Assembly (NCBI RefSeq): GCF_018324205.1
Contig: NZ_AP023356.1
Coordinates: 7,317,501 to 7,381,500, forward strand
Direction: 5' to 3'
Length of the DNA stretch: 64,000 nt
From: Actinoplanes ianthinogenes
GTDB lineage: Bacteria > Actinomycetota > Actinomycetes > Mycobacteriales > Micromonosporaceae
In this document: positions 36,321-44,466 of the stretch, in pieces
Position numbering within the stretch: the stretch's first letter is position 1
Layout: each line of letters begins with the position of its first letter
Position numbers and translations under genes: made by a program
The notes under the pieces: generated by a model
What the model was told of the DNA's origin: nothing
Databases searched by the model: none
The model's input: the letters and a program-made list of their open reading frames with translations, nothing else

Positions 36321-37043
36321 TCAGGCGGAGTGTTCGACCACGATGTCGTCCGCGGTTTGCCCGACCGCGGGGTAGAGGGCGAGCAGCAGGATGATGCCGA
36401 TGATCAGGCCGGCAATCTGGGCGATGACGAAGCCGGGAACCGAGCTGGGAGCGATGCCGGCGAAGGTGTCGGTGAAGGCGCGGCCGACGGTGACGGCCGG
36501 GTTGGCGAAGCTGGTGCTGCTGGTGAACCAGTACGCGGCACCGATGTAGGCGCCGACCGCGGCCGGTGCGACGGCGGCTCTGCCGGAGCGGCCGAGCGCG
36601 AAGATCAGCAGGAGCAGGCCGGCGGTGGCGACGATTTCGCCGAGCCACAGGTTGCCGGCGGCGCGGTCCTTCGTCGACATCGTGACGGGGGCGAGGTCGA
36701 ACATCAGGTTCGCCAGGATCGACCCGGCGATGGCTCCCAGGGTTTGCGCTATGGCGTACCCGAAAAGGTCTTTGATCGTCAGGCCGGCGGCGGTGCGGCG
36801 GCCGAGGAACCAGTCGGCGGCGGAGACGACCGGGTTGAAGTGGGCGCCGGAGATCGGGCCGAAGGTGAGGATCAGCGCGCCGAGGGCGAACGCGGTCGCG
36901 ACCGAGTTCTCCAGCAGTTGCAGCCCGGCGTTGTCCGGCGACAGCCTCGAGGCCATGATGCCGGAGCCGACGACGGCGGTGACCAGCAGCGCGGTGCCGA
37001 GGAACTCGGCGAGCAGCCGCCGCCACAGGGTGATCTGGTGCAT
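36321..37043 (-). CDS. Aquaporin (MIP family), AqpS-like arsenite channel
   Basis: A 240-residue major intrinsic protein with six membrane helices and the two pore motifs, here FNPV (GAHFNPVVS, a variant of NPA) and FANPAV. In ars operons such channels (AqpS in Sinorhizobium meliloti) let As(III) produced by ArsC flow out down its gradient. It lies between arsR and arsC. No Acr3 or ArsB pump is seen in the island, which strengthens this role. Confidence 0.9.
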   Translation of the reverse strand: MHQITLWRRLLAEFLGTALLVTAVVGSGIMASRLSPDNAGLQLLENSVATAFALGALILTFGPISGAHFNPVVSAADWFLGRRTAAGLTIKDLFGYAIAQTLGAIAGSILANLMFDLAPVTMSTKDRAAGNLWLGEIVATAGLLLLIFALGRSGRAAVAPAAVGAYIGAAYWFTSSTSFANPAVTVGRAFTDTFAGIAPSSVPGFVIAQIAGLIIGIILLLALYPAVGQTADDIVVEHSA

Positions 37044-37129
37044 GGGTGGGGAAGGCTCCGGTTCGGTGAATCAGGTCGATGACGATCCGGTCACGCCACA
37101 GGATGGCGGCGAGCGGGGAGCGGGCCGCG

Positions 37130-37498
37130 TCAGTCGGCGTCGGTGGTGAGCAGCGTGGCCAGCTGCCGCATGAGGCCGGGTCGCGCCCGGTAGTACACCC
37201 AGGAGCCCCGGCGTTCGGCGTCGACCAGGCCCGCCTCGCGCAGGGTTTTGAGGTGGTGGGAGATGGTCGGGCCGGACACCTCGAAGGCGGGCGTCAGGTC
37301 ACACACGCAGGCCTCGCCGCCGGGCGCGGACGCGATCATCGACATCAGTTGCAGCCGGATCGGGTCGCCGAGCGCCTTGAACGCCGGCGCCAGCGCGGCC
37401 GCGGTCGGCGCGGGGATCCGGCTGGTCGCCAGCGGCGGGCAGCACGGCGTGTCCGTGGTGACGTCGGTGAGCCTGAGCGCCTCGCCTGATTTTGACAT
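37130..37498 (-). CDS. arsR: ArsR-family arsenite-responsive repressor (first copy)
   Basis: A 122-residue ArsR/SmtB winged-helix repressor. It has a Cys pair C19-C20 near the N-terminus and C64-x-C66 in ACVCDLTP, which together resemble the three-Cys As(III) site described for Corynebacterium glutamicum ArsR. The recognition helix is VSGPTISHHLKTLREAGLVD. The start codon region overlaps a TTGACAT motif, and two further motif copies lie just upstream. It probably represses the minus-strand aqpS-arsC and the divergent Cys-rich gene. Confidence 0.93.
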   Translation of the reverse strand: MSKSGEALRLTDVTTDTPCCPPLATSRIPAPTAAALAPAFKALGDPIRLQLMSMIASAPGGEACVCDLTPAFEVSGPTISHHLKTLREAGLVDAERRGSWVYYRARPGLMRQLATLLTTDAD

Positions 37499-37572
37499 GC
37501 GTCTAGGTTGACATCTATCGAAACCGCGTGCAACTCTTCGTTTCGAACAACGTCGAATTCGACGGATGTCAA
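37492..37572. promoter_or_regulatory. ArsR operator region with three TTGACAT-type sites
   Basis: Between arsR and the divergent Cys-rich gene are TTGACATCTATCGAAA (37508-37523, plus strand) and its near twin TTGACATCCGTCGAAT on the minus strand (37557-37572). They share TTGACATC-N2-TCGAA. A third, partial copy TTGACATGCGTC starts at 37492 and overlaps the arsR start codon. The arrangement fits binding of the local ArsR to a shared divergent promoter. TTGACA could also act as a -35 box. Confidence 0.65.
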
Positions 37573-37591
37573 AACTGGATGGAGTATGCCG

Positions 37592-37801
37592 ATGAGCGAG
37601 CACACGACCACCGCCACGACCCCGGCTCCCGGCGGTTGTTGCGGCAACCCGCCCCAGCCGGGCCTCGCGCTGCCCGAGGCGGCCGCCGAGGCCGGGTCCC
37701 CGTGTTGCGGCACCGCCGCCGAGGCGCGGCAGGAGGGTTCCTGCTGCGGGGCGGCGGCCAAGCAGGACGCGGTCGCTTCCGGCCAGGGCTGCTGCGGATG
37801 A
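37592..37801 (+). CDS. Cys-rich 69-residue protein with four CCG motifs, possible metalloid-binding peptide
   Basis: A small protein whose eight cysteines all sit in four CCG motifs (GGCCGN, SPCCGT, GSCCGA, GQGCCG), separated by Ala/Glu/Pro-rich spacers. There is no signal peptide. The ATG at 37592 lies seven bases after GGAG; an ATG at 37586 is also in frame but overlaps it. It is divergent from arsR and shares the ArsR operator region, so it is probably arsenic-induced. Vicinal thiols bind As(III) tightly, so a sequestration or chaperone role is plausible. No named family is recognised. Confidence 0.65.
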   Translation: MSEHTTTATTPAPGGCCGNPPQPGLALPEAAAEAGSPCCGTAAEARQEGSCCGAAAKQDAVASGQGCCG

Positions 37802-37948
37802 GTGCCCTCGCCGGTTCGCTCGCGCGGGTTTCCCGTGAACGCCCGCCGGCTCACCGATGCCGGCGACCGCGTTCAAGCCACGACGACCGCCCTGACCCGC
37901 CCGGTCGTGACGACCGCATGGCTCGCCGTCATGACACCCGCTAAGCTT

Positions 37949-37975
37949 TCATCGTTGATCGGCGATGAACGATGA
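37949..37975. promoter_or_regulatory. Palindromic operator upstream of second arsR
   Basis: Perfect 8-bp inverted repeat TCATCGTT / AACGATGA with an 11-base spacer, ending 15 bases before the second arsR ATG. ArsR/SmtB repressors typically bind such palindromes over their own promoter; autoregulation of the arsR2-arsN-arsO-MFS unit is inferred. Confidence 0.6.
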
Positions 37976-37990
37976 TGGGTGTGGTGGCGC

Positions 37991-38320
37991 ATGACCGAAC
38001 TGCTCGACCGGCAGATCGCCGAGGAGTACGCCTCCTGGTTCCGCGCCCTGGCCGACCCGTCGCGGGTCCAGATCGTGGAGTACCTGGCTCGCCAGGCCCG
38101 CCCGATGCCGGTCGGCGAGATCGTCGCGGCCGTGGGCCTGGCCCAGTCGACCGTCTCCCAGCACCTCAAGATCCTGACCGAGGTGCGGTTCGTGCTGGTG
38201 GAACCGGTCGGCAACGCCCGCCACTACCGGATCAACACCCGCTGCATCGCCTGTTTCCCGTCCGCCGCCGACGTCGTGATGGGCAGACCCGCACCGCAGC
38301 CGACCGGAGGTTGCTCATGA
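37991..38320 (+). CDS. arsR: ArsR-family repressor (second copy)
   Basis: A 109-residue winged-helix repressor with recognition helix AQSTVSQHLKILTEV. Cysteines lie only at the C-terminus (C85, C88 in CIAC, and C108), a different placement from the first copy. The two repressors therefore probably evolved separate sensing sites. ATG 37991 is taken; GTG 37979 is an in-frame alternative. The 3' end overlaps arsN by four bases (ATGA). Confidence 0.92.
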   Translation: MTELLDRQIAEEYASWFRALADPSRVQIVEYLARQARPMPVGEIVAAVGLAQSTVSQHLKILTEVRFVLVEPVGNARHYRINTRCIACFPSAADVVMGRPAPQPTGGCS

Positions 38321-38811
38321 CCGTCCGGCCGATGCGCGCCGGTGACGCCCAGGCCGTCCTGGCGATCTTCCAGGCCGGCATCGACACCGGCCATGCCAGC
38401 TTCGAACCGGCCGCGCCCACGTGGGAGACCTTCACGGCGGCGAAGCTGCCCGATCATCGGTTCGTCGCCGTGGACGACACGGACACGGTGCTCGGCTGGG
38501 TCGCGGTCGCACCGGTCTCCGCCCGAGCCGTCTACGCCGGCGTCGTCGAACACTCCGTCTACGTCGACCCGGCGGCGCGAGGCCGTGGTGTCGGCCGAGC
38601 TCTGCTCCACCAGGTGATCGCCTCGACCGAGGCAGCCGGGATCTGGACGATCCAATCCGGGGTGTTCCCCGAGAACACCGCCAGCCTCGCCCTGCACGCA
38701 ACGTGCGGGTTCCGCGTCGTCGGCGTCCGGGAACGCATCGGCCGGCACGCCGCCCACGGCAACCGGTGGCGCGACGTCGTCTTCATCGAACGCCGCAGCC
38801 CGCACCTCTGA
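38317..38811 (+). CDS. arsN: GNAT acetyltransferase ArsN-like (arsinothricin/phosphinothricin type)
   Basis: A 164-residue GNAT protein closely resembling phosphinothricin and arsinothricin N-acetyltransferases. It has the AGIDTGHASFE N-terminal motif, the acetyl-CoA loop ARGRGVGRALL, IWTIQSGVFPEN and GFRVVGVRERIG. ArsN1 enzymes acetylate the antibiotic arsinothricin (known for the family). Its place between arsR and arsO supports the arsenic assignment over phosphinothricin resistance. A GGAGG precedes the ATG at 38317. Confidence 0.88.
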   Translation: MTVRPMRAGDAQAVLAIFQAGIDTGHASFEPAAPTWETFTAAKLPDHRFVAVDDTDTVLGWVAVAPVSARAVYAGVVEHSVYVDPAARGRGVGRALLHQVIASTEAAGIWTIQSGVFPENTASLALHATCGFRVVGVRERIGRHAAHGNRWRDVVFIERRSPHL

Positions 38812-38845
38812 CCTTTCCCACCGCTGTCCTACAAGGAGTTCCACT

Positions 38846-40195
38846 GTGACCAGCGACCTTCCCGTCGTCGTCATCGGCGCCGGCCCCGTCGGTCTCGCCG
38901 CCGCGGCCCACCTCGCCGAGCGCGGCCTGCCGTTCCTCGTCCTGGAATCCGGCGACCACCCGGCCACCGCCGTCCGGGCCTGGGGACACGTGCGGCTGTT
39001 CTCGCCGTGGCGGTTCACCATCGACCCGGCCGCCGCCCGGCTGCTCGAGCACGCCGGCTGGGTGCGCCCCGACGACGACATCCTGCCCACCGGCGCCCAG
39101 CTCGCCGCCGACTACCTGCAACCCCTCGCCGACCTGCCCGAGCTCAAGCCGCACGTCCGCTACCGGGCACGGGTCGCCGCGGTCACCCGTCTCGGCCTCG
39201 ACCGGGTCCGCAGCCTCGGCCGGGACAACACTCCCTACCTGATCCGCCTCACCGACGGCGACGACATCCTGGCCCAGGCCGTCATCGACGCCTCCGGCAC
39301 CTGGGGCACCCCGAACGTGCTCGGCGCCTCCGGCATCCCCGCCCACGGCGAAACCGCTGCCGCCGGCTTCATCGAGTCCGCGCTGCCGGACGTGCTCGGC
39401 CGCGACCGGGAACGATTCGCCGGCAAGCACACCCTGGTCGTCGGCGCCGGCCACTCCGCCGCCACCACCCTGCTGGCCCTCGCCGAACTCGCCGGCCAGC
39501 ACCCCGGCACCACGGTCAGCTGGGCGATCCGGCCCACCAGCCCGGCCCGCACCTACGGCGGTGCGGCCGCCGACGCCCTGCCCGCCCGCGGCGCCCTCGG
39601 CTCCCGCCTGCGCGAACACGTCGACAACGGCACCATCACCCTGCTCACCGGCTTCTCCATCGACCGGCTCACCACCGACGCGAACACCGTCACGCTCGCC
39701 GACGGCGACCGGTCGATCACCGTGGACCGCATCGTGTCGGCCACCGGGTTCCGCCCGGACCACACGATCACCGGCGAACTACGCCTGGACCTCGACCCGA
39801 TCCTCGGCTCGACCCGCGCGCTCGCCCCGCTGATCGACCCGAACGAACACTCCTGCGGCACCGTCCCGCCGCACGGCGTCGACGAACTCACCCACCCCGA
39901 GCCGGGCTACTACGCCATCGGCGTCAAGTCCTACGGACGGGCGCCGACGTTCCTGCTCGCCACCGGATACGAACAGGCCCGCTCCGTGGCCGCCGCCCTC
40001 GCCGGCGACTGGGACGCGGCTCGCGACGTGCAACTCGACCTGCCCGAGACCGGCGTCTGCAACAGCAACCCGGTCGAAGGTGACGACATCATCGCCGCAG
40101 AAGGCGGCTGCTGCGGATCCGCCCCGGCCGCGCCCGTGCAGTTGATCGCCCTCGGCGACCGGCCCGCCGACGGACAAGCCGGCCCCTGCTGCTGA
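38846..40195 (+). CDS. arsO: ArsO-like flavin-dependent monooxygenase with Cys-rich C-terminal tail
   Basis: A 449-residue FAD/NAD(P)-binding monooxygenase. The N-terminal dinucleotide motif is VVVIGAGPVGLAAA and a second one is VVGAGHSAAT. Members of this family sit in ars operons, where they are annotated ArsO; the exact reaction is uncertain. The last about 40 residues are unusual: an AEGGCCGSAP motif and a terminal GPCC echo the CCG motifs of the small protein at 37592. The GTG start follows AAGGAG. The MFS gene follows after seven bases. Confidence 0.85.
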   Translation: MTSDLPVVVIGAGPVGLAAAAHLAERGLPFLVLESGDHPATAVRAWGHVRLFSPWRFTIDPAAARLLEHAGWVRPDDDILPTGAQLAADYLQPLADLPELKPHVRYRARVAAVTRLGLDRVRSLGRDNTPYLIRLTDGDDILAQAVIDASGTWGTPNVLGASGIPAHGETAAAGFIESALPDVLGRDRERFAGKHTLVVGAGHSAATTLLALAELAGQHPGTTVSWAIRPTSPARTYGGAAADALPARGALGSRLREHVDNGTITLLTGFSIDRLTTDANTVTLADGDRSITVDRIVSATGFRPDHTITGELRLDLDPILGSTRALAPLIDPNEHSCGTVPPHGVDELTHPEPGYYAIGVKSYGRAPTFLLATGYEQARSVAAALAGDWDAARDVQLDLPETGVCNSNPVEGDDIIAAEGGCCGSAPAAPVQLIALGDRPADGQAGPCC

Positions 40196-40202
40196 AACAA
40201 CA

Positions 40203-41474
40203 GTGGACACCACCGACCCGCCGGCCGCCGATGGCGGCCGGCGGGTGTTCAGCGGCTGGTGGCTCGTCGCCACCTTCGCCATGACCCAGACCATCGGGTA
40301 CGGCAGCCTCTACTACGCGTTCGCGGTCCTGCTGCACCCGATCGCCGCCGACCTGCACACCGGCCCGGCCGCGGTGACCGGGGCGCTCACCACGGCGATC
40401 CTCGTCCAGGCGGGTATGGCGATGCCGGTCGGGCGCTGGCTCGACCGGCACGGCGGCCGCGCCCTGATGACCGCCGGCAGCATCCTGGGCGCCGGCACGC
40501 TGGTCGCCTGGTCCCGGGTCCAAGCGGTCTGGCAGCTGTACCCGATCTTCGCCGGGCTCGGCGTCGCGATGGCGATGGCCCTCTACGAACCGGCCACCGC
40601 CGTGCTCGTCTCCTGGTTCGACACCGCCCGCCGCCCCCGGGCGATCCTCGGCATGATCGTCGTCGCCGGCTTCGCCAGCACCATCTTCATGCCGCTGACC
40701 GGCTGGCTCGACGACCGCCACGGCTGGCGCACCACCCTGCTCATCCTCGCGGCCGGGTACGCGGCCACCGCCGTCCCCGCGCACGCGCTGGTGGTGCGAC
40801 GCCCACCGCACGTCACTCGCGCAACGCACCGAGCCGACCCGGCGCAACGCCGCATTCTGCTCCGAGCCGCGCGCGGCGACAGCCGGTTCTGGTGGCTGGC
40901 CGCCGCATTCGTCGCCCACGCCGCCGCGATGAGCACCATGACCGTGCACCTGGTCGGCTTCCTGACCAGCCGTGGGCACCCGGCCACCTTCGCCGCCACC
41001 ATCGCCGGGCTGCTCGGCGTCCTGTCCGTCACCGGCCGGCTGCTGCTCACCGCCACCGGCCGCCGGCTACGCCTGCACCGGATCGTCGCCGCGGTGTTCG
41101 CGCTGCAAGCCGCCGCCGCGTTCAGCCTGCCCGCCATCGCCGCAACCCGGTACGGGGCGGTCCTCGGAGTGACCGCCTTCGGGCTCGGCTTCGGCATCGC
41201 CAGCCTCGCCACCCCGCACCTGCTCGCCGACCGCTACGGCACCACCGCCTACGCCAGCATCGCCGGCACCCTCGCCGCACTCGTCACCCTCGCCAAAGCC
41301 GGCGCACCCCTGGCCGCCGCCGGACTCCTCACCGCCTCCGGCAGCTACCGGGTTGTCCTGCTCGCCATCGGCGCCGCCTCAGCGGTTGCCGCCGCCGGCA
41401 TTCTCACCCACGCGACCACCGCGCCACCGACGCACTTCGATACCACCCCCGCCAGTGCGGCCCAACCGGGCTGA
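40203..41474 (+). CDS. MFS transporter, ars-operon associated
   Basis: A 423-residue major facilitator protein with 12 predicted membrane helices. It has an MFS loop motif between helices 2 and 3 (GRWLDRHGGRALM) and a corresponding one in the second half (GRLLLTATGRRLRLHRI). It is the last gene of the arsR2-arsN-arsO unit, so export of an organoarsenical or acetylated product is likely, but the substrate is inference. The GTG start at 40203 has only a weak ribosome binding site; translation may be coupled to arsO. Confidence 0.85.
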   Translation: MDTTDPPAADGGRRVFSGWWLVATFAMTQTIGYGSLYYAFAVLLHPIAADLHTGPAAVTGALTTAILVQAGMAMPVGRWLDRHGGRALMTAGSILGAGTLVAWSRVQAVWQLYPIFAGLGVAMAMALYEPATAVLVSWFDTARRPRAILGMIVVAGFASTIFMPLTGWLDDRHGWRTTLLILAAGYAATAVPAHALVVRRPPHVTRATHRADPAQRRILLRAARGDSRFWWLAAAFVAHAAAMSTMTVHLVGFLTSRGHPATFAATIAGLLGVLSVTGRLLLTATGRRLRLHRIVAAVFALQAAAAFSLPAIAATRYGAVLGVTAFGLGFGIASLATPHLLADRYGTTAYASIAGTLAALVTLAKAGAPLAAAGLLTASGSYRVVLLAIGAASAVAAAGILTHATTAPPTHFDTTPASAAQPG

Positions 41475-41558
41475 TCACGAGGGATTGCCGGGAGCATGAA
41501 CGCCATCCACGGGCCTCGCACCCCAAGGAGGTCACCTGATTGATCCTGGCCGCTATTT

Positions 41559-41576
41559 CCCGGCCGGCGTGCCGGG
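41559..41576 (+). terminator. Possible short hairpin after the MFS gene
   Basis: CCCGGC (41559-41564) and GCCGGG (41571-41576) form a six-pair stem with a six-base loop, 85 bases after the arsenic unit. Weak evidence for termination; the rest of the 240-bp gap to the next gene shows no recognisable feature. Confidence 0.25.
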
Positions 41577-41714
41577 TGACGTTGGAGGCTCTATGTCGGC
41601 GACCCTTCGCTCGATAATCGTCAGCTGTCCGACGCTCCATATAGGCCCGGCGTCGATCGGTTACGCTCGGTTGACGCCGCTGTGGGGCAGGTGCAAGGGG
41701 AAGGGACCGGCCGG

Positions 41715-42113
41715 ATGAGCAGGATGGATCCGTCCGCGCTGCTGAGTGTCATCCGTGAGCTGAAGCAGACAGTCGGCGACGCGGCGCAGACCCAGCGTGA
41801 GGTGCTGGCCGTGACCGGTACCGCTACCTCCCCGGACGGCCTGATCACGGTGGTGGTCGGCCCGCGCGGGCAGCTGATCGACCTGCGGATCGATCCGCGG
41901 ATCTACCGCCAGCCGAACGCGGGGGCGCTGGCTGCCACGATCATGGCGACGACGCGGGCCGCGGTGGAGAAGGCCGTCGAGAAGACCGCCGAGATCGTGG
42001 ACGCGAAACTGCCCAAGGTCGACGACATCCTTCCGCCCGGCACAGAGCGGCCGTTCGACGTACGCACGCTGTTGCGTCATCACGACGGCGACCTGAAACG
42101 GGCCCTCGAATGA
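41715..42113 (+). CDS. YbaB/EbfC family DNA-binding-like protein
   Basis: A 132-residue protein with the YbaB/EbfC fold pattern: a helix with ELKQTVGDAAQTQREV, a beta part (TSPDGLITVVVGPRGQLIDLRI) and a long C-terminal helix (ATIMATTRAAVEKAVEKT). Actinobacterial versions are often encoded next to WXG100/ESX-type toxin genes, as here. ATG 41715 is taken; GTG 41682 would add 11 residues. It overlaps the SUKH gene by four bases. Confidence 0.85.
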   Translation: MSRMDPSALLSVIRELKQTVGDAAQTQREVLAVTGTATSPDGLITVVVGPRGQLIDLRIDPRIYRQPNAGALAATIMATTRAAVEKAVEKTAEIVDAKLPKVDDILPPGTERPFDVRTLLRHHDGDLKRALE

Positions 42114-43156
42114 TGCCCGGGGCGCACCACGCGATGAGCGTGCTGCATCCCGGACCGGCCGGCCTGCGCGTGCGGTACCGGCAGGGTGTCCTGATCGGCC
42201 CGCACGGCTTCCCCGACTGGGTGCTCTATGCCCGGACGCTGGTCGAGCTGCCACCGCCGATCGCCGAGCTGACCGCCGGCGAGCAGCGGGTCTTCGACGT
42301 GCTGGCGGCCAACCGGGTGATGCGCGGCGTTGACCCGCTGTGGCCGGCACCGGAGGCCACGCTGCCGGGCGCGACGCCGACGCCACCCGGCTGGTGCTGG
42401 GCACGGCTGCCGGTTGCCGGTGACAGCGCGGTCCGGCGGATCGCGCTGGTGCCGATCGAGCTGCACGCCGCCTTCCGGCACGGTGGCGGCACCCGCACGC
42501 TGCCGCCGAGCCGTTCGGGCCGCGGCCTGCCGACAGGTTCGCTCCCGGTGCGATGGATGGACGGGGATCCGGTTCCTGCGCCGCTGTTGGCCGAGGTCGA
42601 GACCCTTTTGGGGTACGCCCTGCCGGTCGCGTTCCGCCGTTTCCTGCTCGACGGCAACGGCGCCGGACCGGCTGAACCGGGCGTGCTCGCCGGCGTGGGG
42701 CTGGTCGCCGATCAGCCGATGTTCGGCCTCGGCCGCGACGACCCGTGCCAGGATCTGGGCTACGCCCCGCAGTGGCTTGCCGACCGGTTCACGCCCGAGT
42801 TCCTGCCGGTCGGGTTCGTCCAGGGCGGCCTGCTGGCGGTGCGCGTCGCCGGTCCGGACCTCGGCAGCGTGTGGTTCCTCGACGACGACGATCCGCGCGA
42901 CGACGAGCGGCTCGGGCCGGAACAGATCTGCGCGCGGCTGCTGCAGCGCTGCGCCGACGACTGGGACGGGTTCCGGGCCGCGCTGCGCCGCCCGGCCGCG
43001 CTGCTGCTGGAGGTGACCGAGGACCTGGTCGCCGACGGCCTGGTCCGCCCGGTGCACGTCGAACTGGCCGGGGCGGCCCTGCCGGCCAGGCTGCGTACGG
43101 CCGGGCAGCCCGACCTGGGCAATCGTCGTGTCTCGATTGATGCGCTGCTGAGTTAG
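42110..43156 (+). CDS. SUKH (SMI1/KNR4)-domain protein
   Basis: A 348-residue protein. The first about 140 residues are unassigned (a possible beta-rich module). The second half carries a SUKH-like core (EVETLLGYALPVAFRRFLLD, then LPVGFVQGGLLAVRV and SVWFLDDDDPRDDE). SUKH domains are common immunity modules in polymorphic toxin loci. It is translationally coupled to the YbaB-like gene. Whether it neutralises the toxin at 44837 or helps its export is not known. Confidence 0.7.
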   Translation: MMPGAHHAMSVLHPGPAGLRVRYRQGVLIGPHGFPDWVLYARTLVELPPPIAELTAGEQRVFDVLAANRVMRGVDPLWPAPEATLPGATPTPPGWCWARLPVAGDSAVRRIALVPIELHAAFRHGGGTRTLPPSRSGRGLPTGSLPVRWMDGDPVPAPLLAEVETLLGYALPVAFRRFLLDGNGAGPAEPGVLAGVGLVADQPMFGLGRDDPCQDLGYAPQWLADRFTPEFLPVGFVQGGLLAVRVAGPDLGSVWFLDDDDPRDDERLGPEQICARLLQRCADDWDGFRAALRRPAALLLEVTEDLVADGLVRPVHVELAGAALPARLRTAGQPDLGNRRVSIDALLS

Positions 43157-43165
43157 TTTGTCGGC

Positions 43166-44395
43166 GTGAGCTCGACAGGGTGGACGGCGGCGAACGACGC
43201 GGAGCGCCGCATGGCACGGGCGTGGGCGCAGGACGACGCCGACGCCTTCGCCGACGTGCTGCTGGCCTGTGACCTGTATCTGCCGGGCTTCCCGGATGCC
43301 GGGGAGGGCGGGCAGCGGCTGCTCACCCGGGAGCGCGACGGTGTGACTTATGTGCTGGTGTACACGTCGGTGGAGGCGCTGCGCGAGGCGACGGAGTACG
43401 TCACCGGCGGGTGGCGGCGGGTCACGTTCGCGGAGCTGGCCGGGGTGTGGCCGGAGGAGAGCTGGGGGCTGGCGGTCAGCCCGCACACCCCGATCGGGGC
43501 TTATCTCGGGCCCGCACAGGTGCGGGAACTGGCCGACGAGGTGGTCCCGGACCCGGCGTTCGAGCCGGCCGACGAGCGCGAGCGGGCGATGCGCGCCGCT
43601 CAGCAGGCCGGCGATGCCGAGGTCTATCTCGATCTGCTGGTCGTGTCGGACGTGCTGCTCCCGGTGACCGGGCCGGCCGTGCCGCGGGATCTCGAGCGGC
43701 CCGGGTTTCCGTGGCTGGTGCAGCGGTCGGGTGGGGATGCGACGATTCCGGTGTTCACCTCGCCGCGGCGGTTGCGGGATGCCTGGCCGGGACCGGAAGC
43801 GGTGCCGCCCGTGGTCCGGGTGCCGTTCGTGGTGCTGGCCCGGGCATGGCCGGAGGCGCGGTACCGGCTCGCGGTGAACCCGGGGTCGGCGATGGCGGCG
43901 GTGTTCACCGGTGCGCAGGTGCCGGACCTGGTGCGCTGGGCGCAGGAGATGGTGCTGCGCCACACGGCAGGCCCACAGCCGCGCCGGCCGTCCGCGGCGC
44001 CGCCACCGGCGGCCGCCTCTGCACAGATCGCTTCTCCGGAGCTCGCCTCGTTGCCCGGCGCGGCTTCGCCGGCGGTGGTGGGGGCTCAGATGCGGCGGGT
44101 GCAGGTGGTGATCGGGTCGGATGTGGCGGAGCGCTTGCTGACCGTCGGCGGTGACCGAGTGAGCGGCCCGGTGCGGCCGGCCGAGCCGGGCATCGCCGGC
44201 GACGGCTATCTGGTGCGCTGGCACGAGGAGTCCACAGGGCCTGCCGAGCGGCCGGTGACCGACCTGCCGCTGCCGCACGGCGCCCAGCTGGTGCGCCTGA
44301 TCGCGGGCCAGGAGCTGGTGGTCGGCACCTACGACCGCGAGGTGGGTTACTGGCGGCCCTCGCTGATCGACGTGCTTCGCGGCGAGACCTCATGA
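43166..44395 (+). CDS. Protein with two SseB N-terminal-type domains
   Basis: A 409-residue protein. Two related SseB-like modules lie at about residues 10-125 and 130-270: DLYLPGF...VYTSVEALREA...GLAVSPHTPIGAYL and DVLLPVT...VFTSPRRLRDA...RLAVNPGSAMAAVF. A Pro/Ala linker and a small C-terminal beta domain follow. SseB-domain proteins are associated with type VII/ESX and polymorphic toxin loci in actinobacteria, possibly as secretion accessory factors. The GTG start is at 43166. Confidence 0.75.
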   Translation: MSSTGWTAANDAERRMARAWAQDDADAFADVLLACDLYLPGFPDAGEGGQRLLTRERDGVTYVLVYTSVEALREATEYVTGGWRRVTFAELAGVWPEESWGLAVSPHTPIGAYLGPAQVRELADEVVPDPAFEPADERERAMRAAQQAGDAEVYLDLLVVSDVLLPVTGPAVPRDLERPGFPWLVQRSGGDATIPVFTSPRRLRDAWPGPEAVPPVVRVPFVVLARAWPEARYRLAVNPGSAMAAVFTGAQVPDLVRWAQEMVLRHTAGPQPRRPSAAPPPAAASAQIASPELASLPGAASPAVVGAQMRRVQVVIGSDVAERLLTVGGDRVSGPVRPAEPGIAGDGYLVRWHEESTGPAERPVTDLPLPHGAQLVRLIAGQELVVGTYDREVGYWRPSLIDVLRGETS

Positions 44396-44406
44396 CATCT
44401 GTCATG
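44391..44406. promoter_or_regulatory. 16-bp palindrome upstream of the WXG100 gene
   Basis: CATGACATCTGTCATG: perfect seven-base arms around TC, overlapping the stop codon of the SseB-type gene and 61 bases before the WXG100 start. It could be an operator for the WXG100-toxin transcript. No cognate regulator is evident. Confidence 0.4.
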
Positions 44407-44466
44407 GATGGCTCGGTCTGTCGTGTGGGGAGGATGAGAGTTCGGTGACGGGGAGGGGGCACGTCG

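Noticed and set aside
40203..41474. MFS gene as arsJ
   Set aside because: ArsJ is normally paired with a GAPDH-like gene, which is absent; the MFS subfamily cannot be fixed by eye.
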